Assembly: GCA_038063855.1 (NCBI GenBank)
Contig: JBBTUF010000063.1
Coordinates: forward strand, 1-18,072
Direction: 5' to 3'
Length of the DNA: 18,072 nucleotides
Source: JBBTUF01 sp038063855
GTDB lineage: Bacteria > Patescibacteriota > Minisyncoccia > Ryanbacterales > GWA2-47-10b
Each line of letters starts with the position of its first letter. The first letter of the stretch is position 1. The notes beneath the pieces were generated by a model. That model was not told where the DNA came from. It saw only the letters and a list, made by a program, of their open reading frames with translations, and searched no databases. Positions 17,998 through 18,072 of the stretch are shown here, in pieces. The position numbers were made by a program, and so were the translations under genes.

Positions 17998-18072
17998 TTA
18001 CAGAAAATCTTTTTTGCGGAAACCGGTGCCAGCGGGGATCAAACGGCCTATGATGACATTTTCTTTGAGCCC
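17998..18072 (-). CDS. rpoC: DNA-directed RNA polymerase subunit beta' (C-terminal 24 residues, runs off the right edge)
   Basis: The minus strand reads GLKENVIIGRLIPAGTGFRK then KDFL-stop. GLKENVIIGRLIPAGTG is the highly conserved C-terminal segment of bacterial RpoC. The TAA is at 17998-18000. The rest of the gene lies outside the window. Confidence 0.9.
   Translation of the reverse strand, partial: GLKENVIIGRLIPAGTGFRKKDFL

Overview
The window looks like a chromosomal segment of a Candidate Phyla Radiation (Patescibacteria, probably parcubacterial) bacterium. The grounds are compact housekeeping genes, an RNase J with a long basic N-terminal arm, many start codons placed directly after a -10 box, tiny membrane proteins, and a DGR of the kind common in this group. 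TGA is used as a stop (for example in rnj), so there is no sign of the TGA recoding known from some CPR lineages. This placement is inferred from gene content and sequence style only.

Layout. 1-2017: the tail of an unidentified gene, a membrane-anchored peptide-binding protein and tRNA-Leu(CAG). 2055-5940: RNase J (rnj), then an accessory patch up to trpS. The patch holds a 103-aa membrane protein, a fragment of the trpS 5' end, a Y1/HUH (RAYT-like) transposase with REP-like palindromes in and around it, a second copy of the rnj 3' end, a HicB-HicA toxin-antitoxin pair, a third rnj 3' fragment and a 49-aa membrane protein. 5941-10630: trpS, a phosphohexomutase (convergent with trpS), ychF, and rpsF-ssb-rpsR. 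10561-12574 (minus): two tiny membrane genes, recA and a membrane-anchored Ig-like protein. 12564-14654 (minus): ftsK.

14659-17280 is a complete diversity-generating retroelement (DGR). It has a reverse transcriptase (minus), an Avd-like four-helix accessory protein (plus, inverted relative to the rest), a template repeat (TR, 16085-16217) and a target gene whose last ~44 codons are the variable repeat (VR, 16606-16738). TR and VR align without gaps over 133 bp. They differ at 20 positions, and all 20 are adenines in the TR sense strand, the hallmark of adenine-directed mutagenic retrohoming. The predicted cycle is: TR RNA is copied by the RT with Avd, adenines are randomised, and the cDNA replaces VR and rewrites the C-terminal face of the target protein. 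17334-18072 holds a RelE/YafQ-type toxin-antitoxin pair between two copies of the rpoC 3' end; the intact rpoC runs off the right edge.

The two most notable signals are the DGR (inverted Avd, and a 9-C tract that leaves avd without a normal start) and a recurring architecture in which toxin-antitoxin cassettes sit between duplicated 3' ends of the adjacent essential gene. The rnj and trpS duplicates differ from the resident genes mostly at synonymous sites, so they look like pieces of divergent alleles brought in from relatives rather than local copying.
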